From Nemertoderma westbladi (lineage: Eukaryota > Xenacoelomorpha > Nemertodermatida > Nemertodermatidae): a DNA stretch of 64,000 nt. The notes beneath the pieces were generated by a model. The model searched no databases, was not told the DNA's origin, and worked only from the letters and a program-made list of their open reading frames with translations. Where the stretch lies: positions 1 to 64,000 of the forward strand of contig JAUCBJ010007594.1 of NCBI GenBank assembly GCA_032718475.1. The letters run 5' to 3'. Position numbers and translations under genes: made by a program. Numbering within the stretch: the first letter of the stretch is position 1; each line of letters opens with the position of its first letter. This document shows, in pieces, positions 21,268 to 32,339 of the stretch.

Positions 21268-23286
21268 TTAATCTGCTTGTTCTAACAAGCAAAGTGTATG
21301 AATTGGGCGCTCAAGAAGTGAGCCACCTTTGAGTAAAACTTCAGCTACTCGGACTTGTTTATCTTCACCCGGGAAGACTTTAGTGACTCGTCCGATTGTC
21401 CAAGCTCCCTTGATGGAATCATCATCCATCACAAGTACAACATCATGAACCTTAAGGTTGTAGCCTGGACGGTACCACTTGGTTCGGGTATGTAAAGTAG
21501 GTAGATATTCACGAATCCACCTGCTCCAGAAAAAGTTAGAAAGAACTTGGGCTTGTCTCCAGGTGGTTTCAACACCTTTATTTGCGGTAATAAACAATCC
21601 TGGTGGGAGGTTTGAGACTGGATCTAAACAAAGTGCGTGGTTAGGAGTTAGAACAGTATCACCATGAACATCATCAGTGGTGAGGTACAGTGGCCGACTG
21701 TTCATAATGGCTGCGGCTTCAGAGAGAACAGTGCGGAGTGTGTCCTCACTGACAAGATGCGTTTCCAATGTGATTCGTAATATCTTCTTTGTCATTCCAA
21801 CAAGACGTTCCCAAACACCAGACATGTGAGGAGAACATGGGGGGTGCCAATGAAATTTGAGTGTATGATTGGGTACTAATACGTTTGAAAAATCGATATG
21901 TTGAAGATCCTCTAGGGCCTCCTTCAGTTGTTTCTCTGCACCAACAAAGTTTGTTCCATTGTCAGAATACATGTGCGCAACTCTTCGAGCTCTCGAGTTT
22001 ATGAAGCGACGGAATGTATTGATGAATGCATTCGTGGATAAGTCCGAAACAAGATCGATATCGACTGCACGAGTTGTTAGACAAGTGTACAACACTACCC
22101 AACGCTTAATTGATCCACGACCATATTTAGCCTTGACTGGGCCAAAATAATGGACACCCGTATGTGTCCATGGAGGAAGATATGGAATAGTACGAAAATG
22201 TGGCAAATCTGCCATACGTTGTTTCATTCGCTTACGATTTCGAATCTTACAAATCATGCAACGACTTAAAAATCTTAATACCTGATTCCTCAACCCAATA
22301 ATCCAATAACTACGGCGGATCTCATTTGTCATATGTTCACGACCTGCATGTCTCAAGGAACGATGAAGATCATTTATGAGGATAGGAATAATAGCTGAGT
22401 TCTTGGGGATAATTATGGGATTTGATTCATCAAAATTCAAGGCAGTGGTTACACACCTTGAACCCATTCTTATCAATCCATCACTATCAATATGTGGATT
22501 AAATCTCTCAATAGGACTTCCTTTACGAACTGGAAGATTGGAACTTAACCTTACAAGATCATCATGAAGCGGAAGTTGAGAATACTTGAGGACTGCGATT
22601 TTCGCTGCAAGTATCTCATCTGGACTCAAACGATCTTCAAGGGGAGGTATGAGCTCAGAACTGTTATGACATTTATAATATTGCGCTATACAAGCACGAC
22701 GAATACGTGCTACGCAACGATATAGACGATCTGATTCGCTAAAATGTTCTATAAACTTACGAGTATACCCATTGGTATTTGCTGAATTGGTAAAATTTAT
22801 TGAAATATCCTGCCTCAACTCTGAAAGATCATCAGGATAATCAGTATCCTTAACATGCGTTTTTGGCCATGATTCCTCTGGACCACTAAGAAACTGTGGT
22901 CCATTAAACCATCTCTTACTATCTACAAGTTGTTCAGGGGTCAGACCCCGAGAAACATCATCGGGAGAGTTACACTCTGTAGGAACATAACGCCAATTAA
23001 CAGTGGAAGTGTTTTTACGAATTTCTGTGACACGATTGTCAACAAAGGTTTTGAGCCGTAACTCGGTATTCTTAATCCAGGCGAGAACAACTTGCGAGTC
23101 AATCCAATAGATGAGTCTTGAGATTGTATAATCTATTTCGAGAGTGACAGCTAGACTTAAACGGAGAGCCATGATTGCTGCCTGTAACTCTAAACGTGGC
23201 ATTGTAACTGCCCGAAGTGGAGCAGTGCGAGCCTTAGAAGTTACATAGGATGTGAATGAATCCTTACGTCGCAAATAATTAACCAC
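21268..23286 (-). CDS. BEL/Pao retrotransposon Pol, 3' half (RNase H - integrase - DUF5641), open frame
   Basis: A 672-codon frame without stops opens after a TAA near 23319; its conventional first codon here is GTG, so it is probably a truncated frame and not a true start. Order: end of RNase H (MPRLELQAAIMALRLSLAV, IYWIDSQVVLAWI), the Pao-specific linker, an HHCC zinc-binding region (LRHAGREHMTNEIRRSYWI.., CMICKIRNR), the integrase core with catalytic D, D and E (THTGVHYFGPV, MYSDNGTNFVG and the following SGVWERLVG), and a DUF5641 tail (DVVLVMDDDS..GAWTIGRV). Gag, protease and RT are missing upstream. It is antisense to the host gene. Confidence 0.9.
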   Translation of the reverse strand: MVNYLRRKDSFTSYVTSKARTAPLRAVTMPRLELQAAIMALRLSLAVTLEIDYTISRLIYWIDSQVVLAWIKNTELRLKTFVDNRVTEIRKNTSTVNWRYVPTECNSPDDVSRGLTPEQLVDSKRWFNGPQFLSGPEESWPKTHVKDTDYPDDLSELRQDISINFTNSANTNGYTRKFIEHFSESDRLYRCVARIRRACIAQYYKCHNSSELIPPLEDRLSPDEILAAKIAVLKYSQLPLHDDLVRLSSNLPVRKGSPIERFNPHIDSDGLIRMGSRCVTTALNFDESNPIIIPKNSAIIPILINDLHRSLRHAGREHMTNEIRRSYWIIGLRNQVLRFLSRCMICKIRNRKRMKQRMADLPHFRTIPYLPPWTHTGVHYFGPVKAKYGRGSIKRWVVLYTCLTTRAVDIDLVSDLSTNAFINTFRRFINSRARRVAHMYSDNGTNFVGAEKQLKEALEDLQHIDFSNVLVPNHTLKFHWHPPCSPHMSGVWERLVGMTKKILRITLETHLVSEDTLRTVLSEAAAIMNSRPLYLTTDDVHGDTVLTPNHALCLDPVSNLPPGLFITANKGVETTWRQAQVLSNFFWSRWIREYLPTLHTRTKWYRPGYNLKVHDVVLVMDDDSIKGAWTIGRVTKVFPGEDKQVRVAEVLLKGGSLLERPIHTLCLLEQAD

Positions 23287-23897
23287 AATAATGAACGAGA
23301 GAAAGCCGCCCCAATATTAGATTATTACAACAACATATCCATTGGGTAAGAAAGTGGAGGAGAGCCAGCCCGTCTCCTAATTTTTTACTTTATGTTACGC
23401 GATCAATTTTCACTCATCCCGTCATGAACCCAACATGTATGTAACCTTTTGTTAAATTTGTTGGCTATGCGTTTGCGGTTGTTTGGGCGGAGTGTGGTAG
23501 GCCTACACTTTTCACACTTAAATATTTTGGTTGTGAAATGTTACAGGGCATAGCTATCTGAGATATTTCATTTATATTTTATTATGAGAGGAAGAAGAAC
23601 ATACAACGTTATTTACTATATATGTAACAAAATAATTGTTTTCGGGTTTAACTTGGAAGCCGCCCCAAATAGTTGATATACAATTATATTTAAAATTATT
23701 TCCATGGTCATGGTCATTCACCCGTCTTTAGTTAGAAATTTGTTTGCATGAAAGACAGTTTAGATTAGTTTTTACTGATTTATTATCTCTTATCTGACTG
23801 GGGTAATAATAAAGGATAGGATAAATGGAAGCAAAGTGTGACAGTAACAAATATTTCCCCGTCACCCTAGCATGTTTTAAGTATATGATATATCAAA

Positions 23898-23946
23898 GGG
23901 GGAAGTTTGGATTCACTGCATAAATGCAGTTCACCAAACTTCCCCC
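23898..23946. repeat. Two-part perfect hairpin
   Basis: GGGGGAAGTTTGG (23898-23910) pairs with 23934-23946. Inside it ACTGCAT (23915-23921) pairs with ATGCAGT (23924-23930). Confidence 0.85.
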
Positions 23947-24807
23947 GAATGCACACTGTAACTTCCCCCTTCCCACAAATATCCACTGTTGAATTAATTT
24001 GAAGCGATATAATAAGTACAAAATTGTGCGAGTTTTTAATTGTGTAGTCCAATTGTTATTTGATTTCTATTTATTATTTAAAGTGCATTTAATATCACAC
24101 TGGTTTTTAGAATATTATACTATACAACCTTATGTTTTATTAATTTACCCAATCGAAGCCTCATAAGGGCCGGTTATTTGTACGCATATCCCCTAATGCG
24201 CTCAGTAAGGTTCAAACAACATATTAATATGAAAATAAAGTATCTGCAAAGAAAAGAACCCGATACTATATAATTTGACCTTATTAAAAAATTTGCACTT
24301 TTGCACACTTATTTGTACAAAATGCACTTTAGCAGATCGTAATGGTGGCTCTTATTTAACAAACTTATGTTTATCCTCTACCGATCTACGATGGTGTATG
24401 ATCAAGTGTCAGTCGCTAAAAGTGTCAAAAATCCAATTTAATAAATCTGGATTTGCGATTTTGGACCATATTCATGGACATTTTTAAGTCACTTTATAGA
24501 CATAAAAAGTTAAACAAATGTTACGATTATAGTTAGAAATCATTCCAAACTACATTTTAATCCAAAAAATAACATTCTACGATGAATAGAACTGGAAATA
24601 ACAGTGTTTGAAATATCGAAAAAATGTTCACTATTTAAGTGCATTTTGCACTAAGTGCACATAAGTCTTTTCCCAAGTTTTATCCTATTTCACACACTAC
24701 AATCTATCCTCTATCCAATGAAAAAAGTTTCAGATCAAACGGCCCAGTAGAACCAAAGTTATTGATGTTTAAAAATAGTCACTCGAAAATTTCAAATTAT
24801 CTTGGTC

Positions 24808-24882
24808 ACATAGTCTAGTGGTTATCAATCACGTTAATGAAACCTAAGTTCGCGGGTTCGAAATCCAATATTGACCTGACCA
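24808..24882 (+). repeat. tRNA-like sequence (probable SINE head or tRNA pseudogene)
   Basis: It has an A-box-like TAGTCTAGTGGTTATCA and a B-box-like GGTTCGAAATCC at tRNA spacing, and GGTCA/TGACC pairing at the ends. The anticodon arm does not fold cleanly, so a functional tRNA is unlikely. Confidence 0.5.
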
Positions 24883-26324
24883 TTCTTAATTTTTTTGCAA
24901 AAAAAATTATTTTTATTTTTTCATTAAAATCGCTCTAACTTCGGTTCTGGTGGTCCAAATTCAATAAAATTGGTATATTCTTTGCCGTAATTTTTTTCTT
25001 AATCTTTTGAGAAGGGGTTATTTTTGGCCCCAAAAAAATTAAAAAAAAGGGCCAAAATAACGCGATATTTTTCGACCCTTAAAATTCGTAATTTTAATTA
25101 TATATGTTAAGATAAAAGATAGCGGAGTTAATTTGATACTTTTTACAGGTACTTTTGGCGCAATACGCTAAATTATAATGGAATAGCGATTTGTTAAAAA
25201 AAAAAATTTTTCGTCCCTTTTAATAAATATTATATTTCACACGATCGCCTGCCGCTCCAGTTTTATAATACCTCCGGCGCTGTGATTAACGCTGTCAGAT
25301 AGATAATTTAACGCACTATAAGTCTGTGTAAACAAATCTCCCGTAAGTTAAGTAGTTTTCGAGCTAGACGATTTCCCGCGAAGCGAGTTTGAAGCGCGAA
25401 ATTATAATTTTGGCCCTCACTTTTTTAATATCATCCTTGGAGCAAAACCGATAGCATATTTGAATTCCCCGTATGGATATTGACTGTATAGAATGTACCT
25501 TAACCAACTAAAGTTAAAAATAAAAAATTATTCGATAAAAACTACTTTACAAATTCTGACCCTTTTTGCCCCCTATTGCCGACATATTTTTTGTACCCCC
25601 ATTCGATAGGAACGTAGCCCCAATGGTCGTCTACGAGTTTCATAAAAGAATTAATGGATTCCTACCCGCGTTGTCGAATTAAAGATTTCGGAAATAAGTG
25701 TTCCAAAAAAGACGGACAAAAACGTACAAATTTACAGCCCCTTTTTCCACCAGAAATTTTAATAAATATCTTACCCCCATTCGATACGAAGGTAGTACCA
25801 CTCTTCCCCTTTCCAACCGCGTTACTTTCGTCCCCTTACGATTAATATTAGCCGAGTTATAGCGGATCCCGCAAAGTCATTTTGTCCGTTTTTTCAACTT
25901 TGACGGACATTTTCGGAAAAAAGGCGTGGTAATCTTTTTTGAAAAAAAAACGAATTCACTAATTAATCCCTTCTATCGTATCCCGGCGTCGGCTAAGCAA
26001 TAACCTAGGGTTTTTTCGAGCCACTGTAGAGCGCCTTTCAAAAAAATTTTAAAATTGTCGAAAAAATGACGGTTTTTTGTCCGTCTTGTCCGTCGAAGGG
26101 TTAGATTTAATAATGTTAGAGTTGCTAATATCTTAGAATTCCGAGCCGCTCCCCTGGTGAGAAAATAAAAAAATTTGGTCAGTTCCTTCATCGAAAAGTC
26201 CCACAGAATCCCAAGTTAACCTATATAGTTAGCGATGGCCTGCGGCTTTAGGAGCGGCCGCGGTATTCACCTCCCTCATAGCGGCCGCGGCTGAAATATG
26301 GGGGGATATACGGGCTATGGAGAA

Positions 26325-26805
26325 ATATTTATCCCACCAAGAATGGTGCAAGTGTGTCTCCTTGGAGGACGCCCCATAACACTTCAAATGGTTCTGTGTC
26401 ACCGTCAACAGTAGACACAAATGTTGTCGAACCATCGTATACTGATCTGATTGCTGCAATAATTTCATCAGGAATCCCATAATGAAAGTATGCTGAACAT
26501 ACGTGACCGAGAGACTGAATCAAAGGCCTTGAAGAAGTCAACAAAGATAACAGCCAGATGCCTGTCTTTCTTTTTTGATAATTCTTCAATTATCCTTCTA
26601 AGTGCCAAAATGGGCTCCATGGTCCCACGACCTTTACGGAACCCATTCTGATTTCCACGGAGCAGTCTCTCAATGGGATCCCTGATGCGATTTAATAGAA
26701 TCCTATTGTATAGCTTTGCAGCAATCGAGATCAATGAGATTCCCCGAAAAGAACCATAGAGTGTTAGGTTGCCCTTCTTGGGAACTGGCACCAACTTATT
26801 TGTGT
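26325..26805 (-). pseudogene. Non-LTR retrotransposon RT fragment
   Basis: The minus strand reads MVPVPKKGNLTLYGSFRGIS, RGNQNGFRKGRGTMEPILAL and VIFVDFFKAFDSVSRSR, then after a frameshift near 26480 the stretch FHYGIPDEIIAAIRSVYDGS and VLWGVLQGDTLAPFL. These are RT domain 0 to motif B of the same general clade as the LINE at 15.1 kb, but this is a different, more complete 5' part. Catalytic FADD is missing; the copy stops at about 26325. It is truncated upstream by element D. Confidence 0.85.
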
Positions 26806-27577
26806 GATTCCATTGAATTCAGAACCATCACAAACCCGTATAATGCTAGAAACAAAGTGACACAATTAATTTATATATTTGATGGTTTTCAAAATTTGGT
26901 GCTAGCACCACAGTTTACACCCACTTCCGAAAAATACAAGTTTACAATGTGTAGTTCGTTAGTGTGTGTTGTTAGTATAATTCCATTGAATTCAGAACAG
27001 CCATAAACCTCTAAAACGCAATAAATAAATTATCACAAGCAATTTTATCTATTGAATGGATTTTCAAATTTTCGTGCTAGCACCAAAATTTGCACACAGC
27101 ACCGAAAAATACAAGTTTGATACGCTTGGTGCAACTCGTATATATTCCATCGAAACCAGAACCCCAGAAAATCCCAATTGCGTAAAAATCAATTTACAAA
27201 ATTGACATATTTAAAAATTTGGTACCCGCCGAAAAAAACAAGTTTGAAATTTCTACATTAATTTATATGAATTCCATCCAATTGCTAACATCAAAAAACC
27301 GGTGCAAATCAAAAATAGAGATGATACAAATCATATTTAATGAAATGTAATTTTCAAAAACCGTCTCAAAAAAAGTTCCAAAAGTAGGGTTAAAAAATGG
27401 TGCTATAACTAAATATTTTTTAAATCGATTTTCACTACTAGGAAAACAATAGATTTTTAGGAAAAGTCATATAATTTCAGATTCTCAACTGCGTTTGTTT
27501 CAGAATTATAACAAAAAAACCACGGGGGGGGGGGGGGGGGTCATATTGACCCGCCCCCACCCCCGGGTTTAATAGAG
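26806..27577. mobile_element. Right part of a TTAA element of the E family (element D)
   Basis: From TGATTCCATTGAATTCAGAA onward it is collinear with 37502-38294 of element E, including the internal ~130 bp units and the final G-run, TCATATTGACCC and C-run. It ends TTTAATAGAG before TTAA (27578-27581), one change from E. The left end is lost at the LINE junction. Confidence 0.8.
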
Positions 27578-27581
27578 TTAA

Positions 27582-28651
27582 ACAAATGTTGATCATCATA
27601 TCATTAAAGACGCCAATCAATAATATGATGCCGCATGCCACTGCTGGTGGATACTTACAACTTCAACTATCTATCTACAACCAATATAATGGAATGAAAT
27701 GAGTAACAGCGAATCAGAAGGCTGCCCTAATTTAATAATATAATAAGAAAGATAACTGCTACCTTGGATTCCGTGTTTTTCAGACTCTTGATTTACTGTT
27801 AACTTTGTAACTGCTGCCATAATTGAACAAATTATGTAAGATAATGACTCAGAGATTACTGCACGACTTAGAACAGTACATAATGAAGCTACAATACCCT
27901 TAGCCCGGGGCGGGGAACTTCTCAGCGGACAATTAACCGATTTATCAAACCACGGTGTTAAGATAATCAACTTCTCTGGCCACGTGGAAAAAGGTTGTCA
28001 GAAACTACACGGTCTTCAACTACCTAGGGCATCGAGTGAGATGGTCAGGTAAAGACTAAGGCCCGAGCGGCGCCAGTCAGCGTTTCACGAGCCTTAAAAG
28101 GACTCGGGGCATGTCAACACTAGGGGCTGAAAAGGGGCCAACCAGGAAGGACTTTGGGCCGTCTGATCGGTGATCTGGTCAAAGTGTCACAAGCCTGAAA
28201 AGGACTCGGGGCGCGTCGACAAAAGGTGGCGCCATAAAGGGAATGACAAACCCCAAGCTAAGCCGCTTGACTTTCCTCAGGACCAACCCTGAAAGGGTTT
28301 GCGAGGGGCGAGTGGTATGCAAAGGGTCGACTTACTGCCTACACAATGGAGTGGTATGCATCATAACTGCTGCATTCCCTCACCGACCCAACAGACAGAC
28401 ACCCAACAGACGCCGACCCAACTGAGAGATATGCAACATAGCTACTGCATTCCCTCACTCACCCGACAGAATTCTGATGGAATTCCAACTGACTTCTCAC
28501 AGATGTGGATTGGACAGACGGGTTTCACACGTAGTTTGGGGGGGTTAAAATACTATCTAAAAGTAAATTCAGCATATAGATGAAATAAAAATATAAAGTA
28601 TTGAGGGTCTTTAGCTGGTTATATTATATTAAATAAAGATACAATAGTAAA
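27582..28651. other. Non-coding DNA, no gene seen
   Basis: There are two related segments near 28080-28220 (GCCT-x-AAAAGGACTCGGGGC, twice) and two near 28355-28470 (GCATTCCCTCAC, twice). No coding region was supported. Confidence 0.45.
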
Positions 28652-29372
28652 GTATTATTGATAGTAACAATGTGTTGGCAAGCTGTATTTTTCGAAGTGT
28701 TTGTTATTATACATTTATTATAGGAAGGGATCTTGGGGTCTTAGCCTCGAATGATAAGTTTATTTTACCGAAAATAACTTATCTTTTATTGGCGCAATTG
28801 TAGGACTAATCCCATCACATGCGTACTTTTTAACCGGGTAGTGTACAAATTTAGGAATCGCGTAATTTTTTCTTGAAATTAATATCTCATATCTCTCCAA
28901 ACCATGTACGCGTTTCGACCTTACTGTGTCTCATCAGCGTGGTGTCAGATTCGAACCTGGGACCTCGAGGTGGAAGCCGAGACTACAACCACTAGGCCAC
29001 AGGTTCTTGAGATATGGAGTATTAATTTCAAAGCCAGCTGCCATTTTATTAGTCCCTGATTTTGTATTATTGATAGTAACAATGTGTTGGCAAGCTGTAT
29101 TTTTCGAGGTGTTTGTTATTATACATTTATTATAGGAAGGGATCTTGGGGTCTTAGCCTCGAATGATAAGTTTATTTTACCGAAAATAACTTATGTTTTA
29201 TTGGCGCAATTGTAGGACTAATCCCATCACATGCGTACTTTTTAACCGGGTAGTGTACAAATTTAGGAATCGCGTAATTTTTTCTTGAAATTAATATCTC
29301 ATATCTCTCCAAACCACATACGCGTTTCGACCTTACTGGGTCTCATCAGCGTGGTGTCGGATTCGAACCTCA
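28652..29372. repeat. 412 bp direct tandem duplication
   Basis: 28652-29063 and 29064 to about 29372 are near-identical (a few substitutions, for example GAAGTG/GAGGTG). The second copy stops part-way through the tRNA-like sequence. Confidence 0.9.
28939..29009 (-). repeat. tRNA-like sequence inside the 412 bp repeat
   Basis: The minus strand has an A-box-like TGGCCTAGTGGTTGTAGT and a B-box-like GGTTCGAATC at tRNA spacing. A tRNA-derived SINE head is more likely than a gene; terminal pairing is poor. Confidence 0.5.
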
Positions 29373-29750
29373 ATACTATATTTTTTCTATCATCTATACA
29401 CTATGCTACCGCAGGTGAATGCCTACCACTTCATCCATTCGGTAAATTCAGCAGCCCTATTAATTAATTTTGTACTGTAGGTATTTTATTATTATGCTAT
29501 TAATTGTATTGTATTATTATAGAATGTACTTCTTATCCATAGCAACTGTTTTGAACATGCGAAAAGCGGGTTCCGGGAAAATAACTGAGTTGAAAACCCA
29601 CTTCTTACTATTAAAAAGCGGGCAAATTACTTCTGGGTGGGTAATAATTGCGTATATTCTATCTATATTGGCGTGGGGTGTTGGAAGGGACGTAGCAATC
29701 CTGCAATATCCTACTGTAAAGTCTGCGAATCATAAAACATAAATCCAACC
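29373..29750. other. No gene seen
   Basis: AT-rich DNA between the tandem duplication and the start of detectable similarity to retroelement P2. Confidence 0.4.
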
Positions 29751-31000
29751 TTCTCACCAAAACAGTAAACTCTAAGTAGGCAGATCTATTGCAGTATCGG
29801 TCTCATTAACTGGTGAGGCAGAAGACAGTCTACGAACGGACAAACTTCGATAAAACAAAATCCCGCGCAGCGAATCCTAACGTCGTACTGACTTGCTGAC
29901 GGACTAAAAGCGCTCGTATACTTTGCCGCGGTGTGATTTATATGGGGTGGGGTTTGCTAGCTAAATGTCTAACTGCAGTATGGACCAAATTATTTTATAT
30001 ATTTCGAGGTGTAAATAATTCTTAACGCGTGTGTGTGTATCTTGATTTTGACAGTCAAAATTCAGTTTTTTATCCTTCAACATATATAATTACTGGGTCC
30101 GGTGTACATTTTACAAATATTCTAATTTTGTAGTTTGTAGGTCCAATACTTACAAATGATAAGGCTCCTTCCCCTTTTGTGTATTTCCAGGACTCAAATT
30201 CAGGCATAAGGTTAATACTACGCCCGGAATTCGGCAATTTAAATTTTCCAGGTCCCTAATACTAAGAAGAAATGTGTTAGTTTACTACAGTAGGCGTACA
30301 GTTACAAATAGCTAGCCTGGTCTCCTATCTAGAATTTTGGTTGCCTAGGTGGGCGTGGCAACTTCTTATCAGAATGTCGGCGGGGACACGGTAGGTGTTA
30401 GTATCCCTAATAGCCTTAATTGTAATGCGCCTAGCAATAAACTGCCCTACCGCCTGAACGGTATAATTTTGATTCAGGCAAAACACAGTAACCCCCTCCT
30501 GGCCTACAAGCTTCAATGCAAACGATGGACACTGTTGTACTACTGATAAACCACCAGCGCACCTATACCTGGCAAATGAGTTAGGCGTACAGTTGTGCTG
30601 TACCCTACTAATGTACATGCCTTGTAATGGTGTGCCTGTGTCCTATCTGTGTACTTGTATCTCTCTCTGCCTGCCTATCCTCTCCCCCCCCCCCCGTAGG
30701 AATGTGAAGGTTTACTGCGGGTTTGGTTCAAATCAAGACAATACAGTTCCTAAACTTTAATTTTGGCGCACAGCATGTCACTACTTCTACCTTTAATCTC
30801 AGGTCTTACGCTTAGGTAGCAAGGCATCAAACGCTGTCTAACCTTTCAGGCGATGGGCGAAGAACTATAATCAATATTGTGGGTGGTCTCCTCTCTACAT
30901 TCCGCCGATGTTCCCGTTTGTTGCTGCGGCCCGCTGTCTAGCCTGCCATCTGTCCCTCAGTTGGGTTCACCGTAGTGAAACATGTGAAAAGGCAGATATA
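29751..31000. other. Conserved non-coding part of P1
   Basis: It shares scattered blocks with 56780-58080 of P2, for example TTGCCGCGGTGTGATTTATA (29923 and 56841) and ACTAATGTACA. The ORF at 30325-30618 has no recognised domain and is not supported. Confidence 0.4.
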
Positions 31001-31140
31001 GCAATAATTCTGACTTTATTACAGATAACCAACAAATTTCGAAAATAAAATACAAACAATTTATAAGCTACAAGTAAATTAGTATCAGAAATAACTAAAG
31101 TGAGTGATAATCAGATTAATAACTAATGAACAAATCGCAC

Positions 31141-31288
31141 CCTTTTATAGCAAATTAGTGCTGCAAACAATCGAGAAAAATCTAGATTGTTCTATAAGTT
31201 CCATTGCGTTTTTAAAGAATACTATTGGTCCAGCGAACACATAACTTGCACGACATTGGTTACTGTCAAATAACTGCAATCGCATTGG
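31141..31288 (-). promoter_or_regulatory. Promoter-like cassette of P1: three CCAAT boxes and a TATA box
   Basis: On the minus strand CCAAT occurs at 31288-31284, 31259-31255 and 31228-31224, and a TATAAAAGG box at 31149-31141. A poly(A)-signal-like AATAAAG follows at 31020-31014. P2 has the same array at the homologous place. This suggests an LTR U3/R region, but LTR borders were not proven. Confidence 0.6.
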
Positions 31289-31365
31289 TTAATCTACCTT
31301 GAGCAGATACAATTAAATCGTAGCGGTCAATTCAAATGAATTGAAATTTAGCACAAAAAATAATT

Positions 31366-31440
31366 CGCACCTGCTAGGATTTGAACTCAATACCTACTAA
31401 ACGAATTTCTAACACCTAACTGAGTGAGCTACTGAACCAT
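31366..31440 (-). repeat. tRNA-like sequence in P1
   Basis: The minus strand has A-box-like AGTAGCTCACTCAGTTAGG and B-box-like AGTTCAAATCC. It sits upstream of the promoter cassette, as in P2 (58415-58497), with the two copies alignable but diverged. Confidence 0.5.
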
Positions 31441-31575
31441 CTGTACAATGTTGTACAAATAGCTATAGTAAATGCAAATGAGGACTTAATGTAATCTTTA
31501 TAACAATAATGCAAGTTAATTCCAACAAAATAAAAATTTTGAAATTCACGGCTTTTGTGAGGATATAATTCTATA
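31432..31575. repeat. 144 bp segment duplicated at 55025-55168
   Basis: The two copies differ at one visible position (CTGTACAATG against CTGAACAATG). The distant copy lies exactly at the right edge of the 2.9 kb tandem array. Confidence 0.93.
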
Positions 31576-31854
31576 CCGCTCCATGAAAACAGGATATTAT
31601 CGTACATAAAATATACGGTTTTCACCAATAACAAATCGAATTATGAAATACTTGGGGCGTACCTACATATTTACAAATAAAATTTCAAACAATAATGCTT
31701 CCTTTCTACGTAATAATTTGGTACAAAATAATTACAAATTCAAACTTTACATATTTAAGGCTTTATTAGTAGCTACAATATAAATCTAAATTAAATTCAC
31801 CAATATAAATCTATTGCCTCTCAAATATATTGCATAAATTCAAAATAATCACAA

Positions 31855-32160
31855 ATACAAATACTGCTTCCTTATATAAAATATAAATTGCATAAGTTCG
31901 GAATAATTACAAATATAAGTAAATGAAATCACAAGAAAGGCTCGCAAGTCTTCCGTCCACCCTCTTGCCTTCTATTTTACTGCAAATACAAATACTGCTT
32001 CCTTACATAAAATATAAATTGCATAAGTTCGGAATAATTACAAATATAAATCTTTCTAAATATAAATCTTTCTAAATATAAAACTTTCTAAATATAAATC
32101 TTTCTAAATATAAAACTTTCTAAATATAAAATAAATGAAATCTTAAGAAAGGCTCGCAAG
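31855..32160. repeat. ~130 bp imperfect tandem repeat and 16 bp minisatellite in P1
   Basis: CAAATACTGCTTCCTTA..TTCGGAATAATTACAAATAT occurs twice (about 31858 and 31988). It is followed by about five units of AAATATAAATCTTTCT or the AAAACTTTCT variant (32041-32126). Each large copy is followed by GGCTCGCAAGTCTTCCGTCC (31939, 32151). Confidence 0.8.
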
Positions 32161-32339
32161 TCTTCCGTCCACTCTTGCCTTCTATTTCACCCTGCCGCCC
32201 TGCCGCGTCCTCGAAAACTGCGTATATGCGACTTGGCTCATACCACAGGACTTATGGGGCGAGTCACTAGTTTACCTTGGACGTTGGGAGATGGTACGAC
32301 CATTTCCTCGCAAGCTCGTCTTTTAGTAATTCCAAATCC

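Larger units (their letters stand above)
23319..26324. other. AT-rich non-coding DNA, no gene seen
   Basis: No credible frame was found. Notable small structures are listed separately: a hairpin at 23898-23946 and a tRNA-like sequence near 24808. Two NotI-type octamers occur at 26254-26290 in a short GC-rich patch. Confidence 0.5.

Noticed and set aside
24808-24882. Functional tRNA gene
   Set aside because: Boxes are present but the anticodon stem and acceptor pairing are incomplete.
26250-26300. GC-rich patch with two GCGGCCGC sites as a CpG island or cloning junction
   Set aside because: Too short for a CpG island, and no vector-like sequence on either side.
30325-30618. 97-codon minus-strand ORF in the P1 conserved block
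   Set aside because: No domain and not open in the matching region of P2.
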